A DNA stretch of 64,000 bases. It comes from Arctopsyche grandis. Taxonomy: Eukaryota; Arthropoda; Insecta; Trichoptera; Hydropsychidae. The notes beneath the pieces were generated by a model. The model searched no databases and had not been told where the DNA came from. It saw only the letters and a program-made list of their open reading frames with translations. The DNA lies in NCBI RefSeq assembly GCF_051622035.1, contig NC_135362.1:15537501-15601500 (forward strand), written 5' to 3'. This document shows, in pieces, positions 47,510 to 57,827 of this stretch. Within the stretch, counting starts at the first letter, position 1. The number at the start of each line of letters is the position of its first letter. A program made the translations under genes and the position numbers.

Positions 47510-48117
47510 ATGAGTCCTGTCGTGGTTCCTGCCGATGATAAAAAAGAAGTTGATGGTTTCATCAAAGAAACAAAAAAAGTCATAGATAGAGCATTTAGTG
47601 ACATCGCAAAATCATCAAATACCAAACAGCTCGTATTCGGGACAGCTTCAGGATGGTATATTTTTATTAATTACAAGCCTCTTATTAGTTTGCTTTTTTA
47701 TTGTTATTACGCAGTAGTCATGTGATAGGTTTTAATTTAAAAAATATTTTAAGGTTCACCGGTTATATTGGTATGAAAGTTGGCAAAGTGGCTGCCGTTG
47801 GACTTGGTAGTGGAATTATACTATTACATTTAGCCAATCAAGGTGGTTATGTGAATATTAATTGGGATAAAATTCACAAGAATGTTGATAACATCAGTGA
47901 AAAAATTGAAAAGGAAACAAATAAAAGATCATCAGCTTGGTTAGATAAAGTATGTTAAAAGACTTATTTTCATGAAATTATTATCTAATATTTGTTTCTT
48001 TAGGCTATTTACATATATTTTCTGTCTCATTTTCAGATCATTGAATTTATGAAAACAAACTCTTACTATTCAGCTGGTTTCGCTGGTGGTGTTTTCTTCG
48101 GTATCGCCTCTTCATAA
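47510..48117 (+). CDS. FUN14-domain protein (FUNDC family), copy B
   Basis: Three plus-strand exons: 47510-47655, 47754-47949 and 48037-48117, giving 140 residues. The N-terminus is MSPVVVPADDKKEVDGFIKE. The core is QLVFGTASGW|FTGYIGMKVG, GLGSGIILLHLANQGGYVNI and NWDKIHKNVDNISEKIEKET, ending with FAGGVFFGIASS. The splits after SGW (phase 2) and after LDK (phase 0), and the 196-bp middle exon, are identical to copy A. The two are therefore duplicates that kept their introns. The length matches a typical FUNDC protein. Role by family: mitochondrial outer-membrane protein. There is no obvious YxxL motif; an FSDI near residue 29 fits only the loose LIR pattern. AATAAA lies at 48563. Confidence 0.92.
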
Positions 48118-49210
48118 AATAACTGTGTATACAAATTTAATGTTTCCACGTATGTATGTATGTTGTGTTTTTTTTAAATGTAAAATTGCCGATAGTGTTT
48201 GGATTTGTGTTATAATATTAAGTTGCAAAGGAAAAAATTCTCATTTAACAGTATTATATTTTATGTATATATTGATTACTTTCTTGATAGGAAGTGCATA
48301 GATAACAATTGATTATTTGTACATATATATATTGAATGACAATATGCCTGTACCATTATATCAAATATACAATTGCAATGTAATTAATGTTAACAGATTA
48401 TAACTTGCGTCAATTAAGTTGTGGATGCATAGCATCAACTATTTTAGTGATAGTTGTTTGTAATCGATTTCGAATATATGTAGAATCATCAGTTAACATG
48501 TAAAATTATCAATGTGTCTGTCTATGTAAGAAAATACTCTACATATATTAGTATCTATATGAAATAAATAAGAAAAAAATAAATGTGTAAAAGTTTATTT
48601 TTCCAGAATCGTGATGTATCATGAAATTAACAAATTTTTTACTTCACATGAAGTTAATAAATAAATAGGTACGTTTGTCTGAAGTTGCTTGAACTTTTTG
48701 TCGATGGGAGATTAGTAAATATTGGTTGTAAGGGGGTGATTTAAACTATACTCAAATAGTTTTGTGTATAGATCTTGGTCACTTACGAAGTAGTTTCTAT
48801 GAATGATCACAATATGTCTCGTATATTAAAGATGTTACAAACATGTACCCAAATATTAAATTGTATACAATGTACAAACTCCTGTTTAAGCAGACGAAAT
48901 GTTGAGAAAACCCTGTTCGTGATATTGTAAGTTGGTATAATGAAGCACAATGCTTAGATCGGCATACACTGGACAATGGCGAGTCACCCGCATTGCCAAA
49001 TATAAGCTCTACAAGCTAGTTAATAATTCAATATTTACATGTGTTATCAAGTGAAAATATTTAGTTATTTAAATGAGAAATGAGGCGTATTTCGATTTTT
49101 AATGACGACTTTGCAGTCCCGGTAGTTACAGAAAAATTACATCATTTAGTACAGAAAATATGACATTAACCTTACTCTATAACTTAAATAATAAACTAAT
49201 TTTAAATAAA
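48118..49210. other. 3' region of FUN14 copy B and spacer
   Basis: AT-rich, with AATAAA at 48563-48568 as a likely polyadenylation signal for copy B. No exon or repeat was recognised up to the SF3B6 stop codon on the minus strand. Confidence 0.4.
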
Positions 49211-49881
49211 CTATCCCTTCTTGAGTTCTTCTGTGGTTATGCCATATTTCTTTTTGATTGTGTCTAATTCTTCTTGTTTCTTATCAATATCGATTCCCTT
49301 GAAAGCTTTGTTTGATCGGTAGTAGAGGACAACCAGGTAGCGATTACACACGTTAAAACCAGAGAGGTGATCACATGCTTTTTTGGCATCAAAAATATCT
49401 TCATAGACTACGAATGCGGTACCTCTGGTTTCAGGAGTATTTCCACTGTAACAAAATAACCACATAAATAACATGCAATGCACACTAATTATAATGTCTT
49501 TAAAAGAATACTTACGTTCTGATCTGCCTTATAGCACCGTATTTTCCAAATATATCATACATTTCCTCGGCCGTAATTTTGTATGGTAGATTGCGAATAT
49601 ATAGTATTCTGTTGACTTCTGGAGGAAGACGGAGCTAAAATATATGAAATAGGTTAAAAAAGAGTTTGTTTTAAGTATGTATTGAGATGATGTGAAATTG
49701 AGTGGATAAATTTAAGTAAATGTCAAAAGTTTTGTTTATAGGTTATGTTAGTGTTTGTGAGCCAACAAATCACTCGGACGAAAATTGGATATCGAATAAA
49801 ATATACGTGTAATAAGTATGGAAATAATATTGAATATATATATAAACTTACATTAGCTCTTCTTTGCAATGCTAAAGCCAT
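49211..49881 (-). CDS. SF3B6: Splicing factor 3B subunit 6 (SF3b14/p14)
   Basis: Three minus-strand exons: 49881-49852, 49634-49516 and 49445-49211, giving 127 residues (human 125). It starts [20 protein letters not shown]. One RRM follows with RNP2 LYIRNL and RNP1 GTAFVVYE, then [20 protein letters not shown] and a charged tail ending [10 protein letters not shown]3B6 is part of U2 snRNP SF3b, contacts SF3B1 and lies near the branch-point adenosine. Sequence identity to the human protein is very high across the RRM, so the call is secure. The upstream region (49882-50040) is GC-rich and probably the promoter. Confidence 0.97.
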
Positions 49882-50406
49882 ATTCGTGAAAGCTACGGTA
49901 GCGACAAACAACGTACAACGGGTTGAGAGAGCTACACGATGGCCACCTTGCGTCGATGCTTATCGGTAGCTTACAAAGCGCCCTTTTCGCCCCCTACCCG
50001 CCCGTTCGAGAGTAGTACGCGCATTCGTTACTTCGCATTTTTAAATACATAGTTTGTGTGTCGTTTCTCTATTGTCGTTATAAAAGACGGTCATTGAGAT
50101 AAAATATATTAAAAACATATTCAGGACATCCCATGCTCCAAATTGACGGTTTTTTTGAATTTCATCGATTTGCACACCTGTTTTAAAAATAAACTTCAGT
50201 GCTAAGATTAGAAATACTAGATCCACAATTAATTTTCTTTGCCAGTTTATAGCAACAATTAATCAGATAACAGTACAGTTGCTCGTCTTTACCATAGTAT
50301 ATCTACAAAAGTGCTGAAAGTATGTAAATATACTGTCCTTTTTTTTTAAATATATTTTCATACTTTCAGGGCTAAATTGAAGAAGAAACAAACCTGTGGC
50401 CAATTG

Positions 50407-50803
50407 GGTTCGGTGATTACTGGTTACAAAGTCACTAAAATCTCTATAACGGAACATCTGGCAGCCGAAAAGTCCATCATACTAACAGTGCCGGGTTTAG
50501 GGGGGGGCTGGGTCGGGCAGCACCCGAGGGCGCCATATAAGTTAGGGCGCCACACGATACGCCAAAGGCGCTTTAAAATTTAAAATTAGAGCACCAAAAG
50601 CCATTAAAAATTTTAGATTAGAGCGCCAAAAGTGAAAGTTTTTTCTAAGGGTGTTTAGAAAAAATTTCCCGGGGGCGCCATCGGGTGTAAGGCCGGCATT
50701 GCATACTAACGAGAACTTGAGTGCCAAATATTGCGTATTCGCGATTTTAATGGCAAAAATTGTCTTTTTGACCACCGCAATGTGACTAATAATCCAATTA
50801 CCG
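50407..50803. repeat. GGTTCGGTGATTA dispersed repeat, split by a hAT MITE
   Basis: Begins GGTTCGGTGATTACTGGTTA, contains CATACTAACGAGAACTTGAG and ends AATCCAATTACCGG. Without the 216-bp insertion and its duplicated octamer it is about 173 bp. It is related to the copy at 27373-27590. Confidence 0.6.
50486..50701. mobile_element. hAT MITE with perfect 8-bp duplication
   Basis: A 216-bp element starting CAGTGCCGGGTTTAGG and ending GTAAGGCCGGCATTG. It is flanked by CATACTAA on both sides (50478-50485 and 50702-50709), the 8-bp duplication expected of hAT. The interior is rich in GGCGCCA/GGGCGCC motifs and non-coding. It interrupts an older dispersed repeat, so it is the younger of the two. Confidence 0.85.
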
Positions 50804-51362
50804 GCCAATTGTTTGTTTGATGTTCTCATTATCTGATTTGCTTAACAATTTCGTCTTTTTTTTCTGTTGAAATATTTTTAATTTTTAATTTCTCCCTTTG
50901 TATATCCCAGGATTTTTTTTCATGTAACGGGGTGGCACGGCGTGAAAATTGTTAGCATAACATAATAACGATTGGTTAAAATAAATTATTATTAAATTAT
51001 TATGATTTCATGTTTTATTTAGTTATCCTTTCCTTATTTAATTTGTATATATGTATATATAATTTGTTTATTTAACTTGTATTTTTTCCTATTGTACTTC
51101 TTAATCTTTTTAGCACACTCGTCGCTTTGGAGCAATCTGTTAGACGAGTGTGCTTGATTAATTGATTTTGTAAAATAAAAATAAAATAAATAAAAATAAA
51201 AATAAATAGTATGAAAGTCGAAGACAGATGACATCTATGGTGTATGCTTTTTAGTGTATTATGGCCAAAAGTTGTGACATTTATGACAGTTGAAACGTCA
51301 ATGCAAACGTCAATTCTTTTCCTGAGTTTTTCAGTTGATTAATCAAACTTCAGCTTGAAAAA

Positions 51363-51530
51363 ATGTGGGAGTGTTGTGGATCGGAAAATACTGGAAAAGC
51401 TGTCGTGGCAGTTTTAGAGGAGCTGGCAACGAATCACGTAAATATTTTAATTTTTGGTTTATTTGTGGGATTCCTTCTCATGGTGAACTATGGTCCACGA
51501 CAGCTTCCATTTAACAGAAAATCTACGTGA
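51363..51530 (+). CDS. Putative 55-residue single-pass membrane microprotein
   Basis: A short open frame from an ATG in a fair context (GAAAAAATG). It starts MWECCGSENTGKAVVAVLEE, then has a hydrophobic span (VNILIFGLFVGFLLMV) and a polar tail YGPRQLPFNRKST. I recognise no family. Support is the coherent layout (vicinal cysteines, short helix, one membrane span, basic end) and an AATAAA at 51926. Against it, the length is near what chance allows and no splice partner or homologue is known to me. A GT after the stop (TGAGGTACAC) might instead be a donor of a longer gene in another frame. Confidence 0.4.
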   Translation: MWECCGSENTGKAVVAVLEELATNHVNILIFGLFVGFLLMVNYGPRQLPFNRKST

Positions 51531-52394
51531 GGTACACCTAATTTTGATATTTATACTATTATTTGCTAATTAATTTGTATTATATTGTAAATCATTTAAT
51601 TTGTATTTTTATGGATCTCGATCTATGTATTTTTACAATTTTGATTTCAATTATATTTTAAATTTTTGATATAGACTTTGCAAATTGGTGAACATCGTGT
51701 TTAGTATCTGGCATAATATCTGATTGTGCCTACATATGTATCTGTGCTATCGTTCAAAATACGTAAATTATTACCATTGAAATATTTCAATCAAATCATA
51801 TTCTTAATATATATATATATACATACGATTACCTGTGTATTTGTGTGATTAATTAAATAACAATATAAAATGTGTAGGGACAATAATGTGGTTTTTACAA
51901 TTTTGGAAATATAATCTTTCATTACAATAAACTTATTTATACATAACTTTCTCAAAACTTATTTATTATTTTTTATATATGTAAAATAGCAAAATTTCAA
52001 CAAAATAATTCGTGGTTTTGAAATTTGTATGTACCAAATTGATATATCGCTATTTACCCGATTAGTACACAAATTGGCCTGTTGGGTGTGCTTAAGTAAA
52101 TATCGAATGTGGGTCAGGAGATAAGACTTCGTAATTCACAATATTATGCAATGTTCATGTATTTGTTTATCATGATTGTGGCTATTAATCGATATATTTA
52201 GAATATAGAACCCAGCTATTTATTTTGACTACGCATGTCATTAAACCGACACAAAATTGCTAATATCCATTAAGACATTATGGACGATTACATTCGTAGT
52301 CAAATGATTATAGTTCATAAGCGAAACTTTACTCTTATACATTGTTTATACAGTTTTAACAATTTTATATAGTGATTTAAATAAGATTTATAAA
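51531..52394. other. AT-rich stretch downstream of the putative microprotein
   Basis: Nothing was recognised beyond the AATAAA at 51926-51931. Confidence 0.4.
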
Positions 52395-53010
52395 TCAGAC
52401 GACATAGTGATGTTTTCGGAGCTGTCGAAGGAACTTGGCGGAATGATCACATATCTGAGTTCGGCATCGTCGGGGGCAGGATTTAAAATGAACCTATGTA
52501 TCTAAAACAAAGATCTTAAAAAATTACGATTAGGTCACACATAAGATCCAAATAGATGGCATTGACATTGAGGTGATAGAACAGGTAATATATTTGGGTC
52601 ATCTTCTCACATTTGGGCGAATGATAGAGATTCGCAAACTTATACGGCTGGGCTGTTCATCGAAATTACCACCAATTACGGCACCAGCTATCACATATAG
52701 GCTGCAGACCTGAACTCTGACCAAACGTGCTTTGCATGCTCTTAAAATGGCCCAAAGAGCTATGGAGAGGAAAATGCTGGGCATCTCATTAAAAGAAAGT
52801 CAGAAATGAAGAGATCAGAAGTCTGCAGAATGTCAGAAGAACGCTAGACGGAATGTGTCACCCAATGGTAGCTCAGAGATGCGAAAAGAAATGTGGGCCG
52901 TCATTGGTCATACGGACTGATGACATAAAGCACCAGGTAAACCCTGGTTGAGACTGGCTCGTGACAGATTGAGTTGTCGTGCCCCGAAGGAGGCTTACAC
53001 CCTGCAGTGG
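52395..53010 (+). mobile_element. Degraded LINE (RTE-like) 3' region
   Basis: Broken plus-strand frames read as reverse-transcriptase C-terminal sequence: AGFKMN, then IDGIDIEVIEQVIYLGHLLT, then LKMAQRAMERKMLGISLKES, ending KEAYTLQWDS. The order and motifs (VEQFVYLGHLL and QRAMERAMLGI blocks) are typical of insect RTE-type elements. Frameshifts and stops make it a dead copy. Confidence 0.75.
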
Positions 53011-53129
53011 GATTCTACAGACTGAGTATATTATATATAATTAATATTTAATTAATTTGTTTTTTATGTACCACTAAATAAATATGTAAGTCATACCGAA
53101 CTTTAGGATTAAAATTGGAAACATCTAGT

Positions 53130-53518
53130 CAGTGGCGGATCAAGTAAATGGGGGGCCCGAAGGGCATTTGAATTTGAGGAATCCACTTCAGTAAAAAAAA
53201 TGTTATGATCGTTTTTTAACGTGTTTTTCAGTATACGGTTTTTCATTAGAATTTTACATAACCATATTTTTTTTATTCATTAACTATATGTAAGTTTACT
53301 ATATGAAACACTAAAAGTTTTTGGAATAAAATAGGTACTATTTTAAATACTATGTAAAATAGGTATTAATTTCATTTATTCTTGGTTTACGAATGTATTG
53401 TGGACAATGATAATAATTTTTAAGTTGTAAATTTTGGTACAAAAGACCCATTTCGGGGCCCCCAAGATTCGGGGGTCCCAAGCGCGCGCTTATTTTCATG
53501 TATGATAAACCGCCGCTG
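53130..53518. mobile_element. hAT-like MITE with 7-of-8 target duplication
   Basis: A 389-bp element: left end CAGTGGCGGATCAAG and, reversed, right end CAGCGGCGGTTTATC. Flanks are CATCTAGT (53122-53129) and CCTCTAGT (53519-53526). GGGGGGCCCGAAGG near the left end and TTCGGGGCCCCC near the right end form subterminal inverted repeats. Non-coding. Confidence 0.75.
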
Positions 53519-54470
53519 CCTCTAGTGAATGTGCTTCAATTAAAATTAGAATATTATTGAAAACTCATGAAATCCCTCGTTTAAATCGGTATATTCTTTA
53601 GAAAGTTTTTCATTAAATACGAACAAATGAATAATGGTGGACAACGTCAAAATTCACGTACATATGTACTACTAAAATTTTTAGAAAGCCAAAAAACCAT
53701 TGATCTTTATCACTGTGGGATTTTAAAAATAGAATATATGTATGCACATATGTGTGTATGTATGTATGTTTGTCTGATTTTTCAACTTTCATATTATAAA
53801 CTATCATGTAGGTACATATATGTACGTATGTATCTGAGAAACGTCCTCTGTACTCTCTCGATTCTCAAACAATGGACCCTATCACTAGGGCCCCATATAA
53901 TAGTATCTTATATATAAAGCAAAAACCGTTGTGTGTGTATTTCTTTTCTCATTGGCTATCATCAAATTCGTTTCTGATTGGCTTTCGTTAAATTCGTTTG
54001 TGTTTCGTATTTGGAAATATTTACATGAATAAAATTTTAATATAAAAAAGTAAGTTGGTGATATTATTAATTTATTTACGGAATACATATATTTATATTT
54101 TATATTGATGGAAATTTATATTTTTTAGACGATAAAAGTAATGGTCTACGTCATGTTATGGACAGAAAAACTTACAGTAATATTATTAAAGACCTTGCAT
54201 TCAATTATATTGAAATAATATTATATAATAAGAAAAAATAAAGAAATTATTTCACGTCCTTTCGATGTTACAACACATTACACGACTGCGACAGCATGCT
54301 CGGTTCTCGTCTCACGCTACATCGGATCGACTATAGAATATCCATGTTTAAGCGGTTATTATATTGAAAACATTGAGTGAAGCATATATGTATGTATTGA
54401 AAACTACATAAATGATAAGATAAATAATAAAAATCTCGTAAAAAAAAGCATTTGCTGTGCAATATTTAGG
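53519..54470. other. Gene-free stretch with dispersed repeat
   Basis: 53900-54010 is a second copy of the repeat flanking the piggyBac-like element at 8864 (GTTGTGTGTG, then ATTGGCT and CAAATTCGTTTCTGATTGGC). Open frames here are short and without homology. Confidence 0.4.
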
Positions 54471-54479
54471 CAGTTTTCT

Positions 54480-54597
54480 GTACGTCAATTTTCCTGTACG
54501 ACGAATTTTCGTGCGACAGGAGACCCGACGGCGCGCGCGATTTTCGTAGCGGTGGTTATCCTGGTAGCGATTCACATTTGGGATGTAATCACCGAAC
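54480..54597. repeat. Fragment of the GTAATCACCGAACC foldback family
   Basis: Contains CGAATTTTCGTGCGACAGGA, GGTTATCCTGGTAGCGATTC and the terminal TGTAATCACCGAACC, matching the right arm of the foldback at 26918-27067 and the end of the one at 40661-40910. Confidence 0.55.
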
Positions 54598-54689
54598 CCA
54601 ATGATAATGATTTGCACTAGTAAAATGTCACGTATTTACTTTCCACGAAAAAAGTCTTCATAAATGCCCCCAATGTATAATATATATTA

Positions 54690-55070
54690 TACTAGCTGAA
54701 CCCGGCATGCGTTGCAATGCCACAATAACGCATGCATTTTCCGTTCCCGAGTTAAAGTCGTGGTAATCTGACTTATCCAGCGGAAAAATGCGGAAAAACG
54801 CAGGCGGCGAACACATTTGAAATTATTCAATTGTTTGTTTATTTTACCCTAACAACGCAGGTGGCGACGCCAAAACATTTGAAATTATTGCGTTGTAATG
54901 CTACTCATTCCCGTTTTTGGGCGATTATTTTTGCAGAAACCATCGCGGACATACACACAATAACTCCTGTAAGTTTCATCGCAATCGGTTGAATGGTATA
55001 GGAACGCATACGTGAAAGACAGACAAACAGACAAACATTGATTTTTTTATATATGTATGTATGTATATAG
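54690..55070. repeat. Dispersed repeat, CTAGCTGAACCCGGC type
   Basis: Begins TACTAGCTGAACCCGGCATG and ends with GCAATCGGTTGAATGGTATA and a run of AGACAGACAAACAGACAAAC. Repeats with this CTAGCTGACCCGGC start and CAGACAAAC-rich end are widespread in arthropod genomes. I cannot assign the class from this copy. Confidence 0.55.
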
Positions 55071-56649
55071 ATTTACAATTATTGGTCGCTAATATTGTTT
55101 AAATTTTAACGTAATTGTTTCTTATTTACATTTAAAACCCGCTCAGTAGATTTTTTAAAATACGTCTTTATCAGGTACAGGTAAAATTTCAAGATCAGTT
55201 TACCTCTCTAGTATTCGATTGTCTTTCTTTTGTAGTCTTTGTCACAAGAAAGGTAGGTAGGTAGGTGCACAAGACACTTTCACAACATACGAATTATTGG
55301 GCATATATTAATCCAAGGTACGTCTTCGGCTAACGGGGTTGCAAGTGGACGAGGCTCGCAGCTCTCCGACTTGGTACCTTCTCGCGTGAAAGTATTCTCC
55401 ACTTTTGTCCTAAATTCGCGGTCGGCATTGTGTGGTCGGCTGTTGGTCATTTTTGCAAGTCTCTCGTCGCCGTAAACTCTTCAGCCTGGGCCACTTTCTC
55501 CACTTTTGAGTGTGTTTTTTGAGGTTTGTCGACCCGATTCGGCATTGACCCTCTTCGCACATTCGCGCACTGTCGCCATCCTCTCCTACCACTTACTTCA
55601 GCATTCGATTTTTTCTTTATGGAATTATACATAAGTAAGTATATACAAACATACCTAGATATATCCGTTGCTTATTTCTCACTATCGACAGTGACATCGA
55701 TCGACACACTTGGAAGATTGCTCTGTTGTAAATCGTTTGTAATTAACGGCGAGCGTAAGTTTAACGAATCGAAACTGGGTCGAAATTAAATGTGAATTCA
55801 TATCATATCTTCATATCTCAGAAATAACATTACATCCTCTGAAATAGTAATGCTACATCTAAAACAAAATTTACATAATTATTATTTTCCATGTTGAATT
55901 ATCGTCTTAAAGGTCAGCTGTAAAGTAGGATACTCCTACGCAATTTCTACGCACATCTTTCTCTTTTTTTACAATTCAATTTTCTTCAAGGATTTCTTAG
56001 AAAATATCTCGTATGTATAATAAAATCACATTCTTCTTTGTTGTTTTAATTTATTGATAAATTTTACTCTGATTTCGAAGTTTTTTGAATTAGATAGACA
56101 GATCTTGACCGTTATGTTAGTGTTGGCAGCAGGGATATAAATTCGCTATTTCAACTGGTCGGCCTAAGATTTTCTGGCCATTAAGGGCAAAAACACACCG
56201 AGTGGTATAAGACGTCACGTGTCCTTGCCTTAAACAGTGGGTGCTCCCCAAACCGAATTCGGGTATACTTGCACTTGCAAGTACAAACAAAAAAAACACT
56301 CTAGGGGGTGATTTTTGGGACTGTTTACCATGTATATGGGCTAGGGGTGCTGCTTTCTTTAAGCATGTTTTAAAGTATCTAAAAAAAACGTACCACAGTG
56401 TGTTTTCGCTTTAAGAATCGTGAGGTCCATTAGAAAGTTTTTCGACCAATAGGAATCGTGATATGGAGTTTGTCTATTGTAAAGACTATTGAAGTGAAAT
56501 ATGTACATATATATTTTTTTAATTTATACCAGGAAGGCCTAACAGGTAATCCCAATGCGCCTTCCTGGCTAGAAACATTGTACATTTGATATAAGTATTA
56601 TTAGTATTTTACATATCAATTGACATCCACAGAGACATCTATGGTCAAA
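55071..56649. other. Gene-free stretch
   Basis: 55310-55600 is GC-richer, with open frames on both strands lacking family signatures. The rest is AT-rich. No exon or clear repeat end was found. Confidence 0.35.
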
Positions 56650-56910
56650 TGTGTAAATTATCAGCAATTTTATACAATTCAGCGAAATTCGAGATTGCTG
56701 AAAACTCGAGATGTTGCGAGAAAATGGGTAAGGTTGCCAATTTGTTGGAACCGTTTCAATGGAAATCAGATAAATTGGCAAACTCTGATAGAAAACGATC
56801 GACCTGGAGTCACAAATCTAATCTGGCCAGCAGAAACCAGTGAGATTTGAACCCGTGACCACTTTGTTCAAAGCATTATATGCTAACCACTAGTCTATTC
56901 TACTGGTTAT
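56650..56910 (-). repeat. tRNA-derived SINE (minus orientation)
   Basis: On the minus strand the head reads TAGTGGTTAGCATATAATGC (A-box-like) and GGTCACGGGTTCAAATCTCA (B box). The body then shares GGTCGATCGTTTTCTAT and GAAACGGTTCCAACAAATT with the SINE at 13859. The head is well preserved as a polymerase III promoter, but it is not a tRNA gene. Next to it, GTCTATTCTACTGGTTAT and its reverse complement flank a short spacer. Confidence 0.75.
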
Positions 56911-57751
56911 ATAATACATAACCAGCAGAATAGACTACATATATGTACATATAATACGGACTGAGTTTTTAATGCAATGATTGATACTAATAATATTAGC
57001 CGAATCTATCATATGGTTGTATGAGGCCATAGACCCACGCCGCTGAGTGACAATGTTTTTGTTTCCGCATACGCCAACAGAGTAAACGGAAGGAAGTGTG
57101 AAGCGATTTCTTATATTTCTTATAATCATAATCATTCTCTCGCCAATCTGCGGACTCGGACTCCGGGATGGTACATAGGACGAGTCATCACGACGGCTTC
57201 GCGTTTAAAAGATGAATGAAAAAAGGTTTCGATAAATCTATTGATATCACACATTATAGTATAAATGTACCTTTTAGTACCTTTAGTATAAATGGCATGC
57301 GCAACACTTATGTATATTGATCGCGACATTTAATTTTATTTGGATAGAAGTAAGATTTCTGAGACTTGCTATTCGTCGCGTTGGTATGGTTCTTCCTTGT
57401 TTAAAATCTTTCAAGTAAAATTTTCACTTTTTCTCTTTTGACAATATTCTTAATGTTTTTTTGCGTGGCTATTTTATTATTTTAACCGTACACATATTTT
57501 TTGTTCATCTCGCACGTTACATTTTGACATATGGAGTGTCATTCAGAAGCTCGTGTTGACCGCGTTTGCACATCATTCACTTTCTCTTTATCCAGCGTCG
57601 TTTTGTTGTATTCATGTTCTTCTTGCAAACGTGTGTGCTCGACATTATCGAGGTTTTGTTGTTATGAAATTTTATGCGATTGGCGTTTGTGCTTTCCCGG
57701 TTTGCGCCTATCTTTCAGAACTAACTTTCCATTATTATTTGCAATTTTGAT
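56911..57751. other. Gene-free stretch
   Basis: No exon was recognised. The open frame from 57531 runs into the TA microsatellite and is not a gene. Confidence 0.35.
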
Positions 57752-57753
57752 GT

Positions 57754-57822
<69 letters not shown>

Positions 57823-57827
57823 TATAT
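57752..57827. repeat. (TA)n microsatellite
   Basis: About 76 bp of alternating TA with one interruption. The hAT transposon is inserted in it; the other half is at 60721-60792. Confidence 0.95.

Noticed and set aside
56840..56910. A tRNA gene on the minus strand
   Set aside because: A and B boxes are present but no cloverleaf can be formed, and the sequence continues into a SINE body shared with 13859-14069.
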